Shown here: positions 4,636 to 5,631 of the stretch, piece by piece
Layout: every line of letters starts with the position of its first letter
Numbering within the stretch: position 1 is the stretch's first letter
Origin: Thermoleophilaceae bacterium
GTDB taxonomy: Bacteria; Actinomycetota; Thermoleophilia; Solirubrobacterales; Thermoleophilaceae
DNA length: 5,631 nucleotides
Assembly (NCBI GenBank): GCA_013813135.1
Contig: JACCSF010000165.1
Coordinates: 1 to 5,631 of the forward strand
Reading direction: 5' to 3'
The notes under the pieces: generated by a model
Told to the model about the DNA's origin: nothing
Database searches by the model: none
The model's input: only the letters and a program-made list of their open reading frames with translations
Made by a program: the position numbers and the translations under genes

Positions 4636-5631
4636 CACACCTGTGGCGATCGTTGGCGGCGGGCCGGCAGGCCTGGCGGCCGCCGTCGAGCTGCGGCGGC
4701 TCGGGGTGGCAGAAGTGGTGGTGTTCGAGCGCGAACCCGAGGCCGGCGGGATCCCGCGACACGCGCGCCATCAGGGCTTCGGCATGCGCGACCTGCGCCG
4801 CCCGCTGGGCGGGCCGCAATACGCGCGGCGCTATGTGGAGCTGGCGCGCGCGGCCGGCGTGGAGTTGCTGCTCGAGACGATGGTGACCGGGTGGGCGCCC
4901 GGCGGCGCGCTGGAGCTGACCGGCCCGGGCGGGCGCTCGACGCTGCAGCCCGCCGCGGTCGTACTGGCCACCGGCTGCCGTGAGCGTCCGCGTTCGTCGC
5001 GGCTCGTGCCCGGGAGCCGGCCGGACGGGGTGATGACCACGGGGATGGTCCAGCAGCTCGTCTACCTACAGGGACTGCCGGCGGGACGCCGCGCCCTGGT
5101 GGTGGGCGCCGAGCACGTGAGCTTCTCGGCGATCGCGACGCTCGCCCACGGCGGCGCCCGCACGACCGCGCTCACCACGGAGCTGGCGCGCCACCAGTCG
5201 CTGGCCGCGGTCCGGCTCGGGGCGCTCGCCCGCTACCGCGTGCCGGTGTGGACGCGCACGCGAGTGAGCGCCATTCACGGCCGTCCGCGGGTGGAGGAGG
5301 TCGAGCTGACCGACCTCGACGGCGGAGGCACGCGGACGGTCGCCTGCGACACGGTCGTCTTCACGGACGATTGGATCCCCGATCACGAGCTCGCGGTGCT
5401 GGCGGGCCTCGAGATCGATCCGGTCACTCGGGGCCCGGCGATCGACGCCGGCCTGCGCAGCTCGTCGCCCGGCGTGTTCGCGGCGGGAAACGTGCTCCAC
5501 GGGGCCGAGCAGGCCGACGTGGCCGCGCTGGGCGGGCGACATGTCGCGGCCGCGGTGGCGCGCTACCTCGGGGACGGCGAGTGGCCGGCGCGGCGCGTGC
5601 CGGTCGTCTGCGAGGAGCCGCTCGGCTGGAT
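4628..5631 (+). CDS. GlpB-like FAD/NAD(P)-type oxidoreductase, 3' end outside window
   Basis: The frame from GTG 4628 stays open to the window end and gives 334 residues (MPDTPVAIVGGGPAG...). It is a two-dinucleotide-binding-domain flavoprotein of the pyridine-nucleotide-disulfide oxidoreductase fold. The N-terminal FAD motif is IVGGGPAGLAAA (8-19), the ATG motif is VVLATGCRERPR (111-122), and VFAAGNVLHGAEQADVAALGGRHVA (about 283-307) is the C-terminal FAD-contacting segment. The central domain at VVGAEHVSFSA (158-168) lacks the usual G-X-G-X-X-G for NAD(P), and no CXXC redox disulfide is seen, so it is not a thioredoxin reductase. Proteins of this kind commonly sit next to GlpA-like BFD proteins, as in the Thermotoga-type operon with a small DUF1667 protein and glycerol kinase. 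It probably forms a complex with the upstream product and passes its electrons on. The start overlaps the upstream stop (GTGCCTGA), which argues for coupled translation. Complete homologs are somewhat longer, so part of the C-terminus lies beyond the window. Confidence 0.82.
   Translation, partial: MPDTPVAIVGGGPAGLAAAVELRRLGVAEVVVFEREPEAGGIPRHARHQGFGMRDLRRPLGGPQYARRYVELARAAGVELLLETMVTGWAPGGALELTGPGGRSTLQPAAVVLATGCRERPRSSRLVPGSRPDGVMTTGMVQQLVYLQGLPAGRRALVVGAEHVSFSAIATLAHGGARTTALTTELARHQSLAAVRLGALARYRVPVWTRTRVSAIHGRPRVEEVELTDLDGGGTRTVACDTVVFTDDWIPDHELAVLAGLEIDPVTRGPAIDAGLRSSSPGVFAAGNVLHGAEQADVAALGGRHVAAAVARYLGDGEWPARRVPVVCEEPLGW

Noticed and set aside
3076..4638. A 520-codon open frame antisense to the GlpA-like gene
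   Set aside because: Composition is rich in Arg, Gly, Pro, His and Ala with no domain pattern. The sense frame has clear FAD and iron-sulfur motifs, so this is a GC-rich mirror frame.
4254..4886. A plus-strand open frame spanning the junction of the two flavoprotein genes
   Set aside because: Arg/Ala/Pro-rich and without motifs. The real frames are the GlpA-like gene ending at 4635 and the GTG-initiated frame from 4628.
1..5631. tRNA, rRNA, CRISPR repeats, transposase genes, long terminal repeats
   Set aside because: No stretch shows tRNA-like arms, regularly spaced repeats, or transposase or integrase motifs, and the coding genes account for almost all of the DNA.

Overview
The window is very GC-rich, has strongly G/C-biased third codon positions and long spurious antisense open frames, and uses GTG as well as ATG starts. 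Several start codons lack a Shine-Dalgarno sequence and follow a TANNNT -10 element closely. Together with the protein content this points to a high-GC actinobacterial-type genome, possibly Thermoleophilia/Solirubrobacterales; that placement is inference from style, not from a marker gene.

Layout, left to right. Positions 1-127 hold the last 41 codons of a plus-strand gene, probably a secreted or surface beta-sandwich protein. A short gap with a TAGGCT element leads to an LLM-class (luciferase-like, probably F420-dependent) oxidoreductase at 163-930 (+). A DHA2-type 14-TM MFS drug exporter at 857-2434 (-) converges on it, and their 3' ends overlap by 74 bp. Behind the exporter, in the same direction, lies a MarR-family regulator (2523-3023, -). 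The 88 bp between the two genes carry a perfect 8-bp inverted repeat (AGACGATT/AATCGTCT) whose 7-bp core recurs at the -35 element of the marR promoter. The simplest reading is a self-regulated MarR repressor controlling an efflux pump.

Upstream of marR, on the plus strand, is the 3' part (about 57 codons) of a CBU_0592-like small membrane protein gene with no start or 5' half, apparently a truncated remnant. Its TAG stop forms part of the likely -10 of the next gene. That gene (3268-4635, +) encodes a GlpA-like FAD oxidoreductase with a C-terminal BFD-type [2Fe-2S] domain. It overlaps by 8 bp a second FAD oxidoreductase (4628 to beyond the window end, +), which resembles the GlpB-like partner found next to such proteins. 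The pair is probably a soluble or peripheral flavoprotein dehydrogenase complex of the glycerol-3-phosphate dehydrogenase type, but the substrate is not proven.

I see no RNA genes, CRISPR array, insertion sequence or origin, and no clear evidence of a wholly new system. The most notable points are the shared MarR operator, the run of leaderless-type promoters, the truncated membrane-protein gene at a possible recombination junction, the gene overlap, and the unusual dinucleotide motif of the second flavoprotein.
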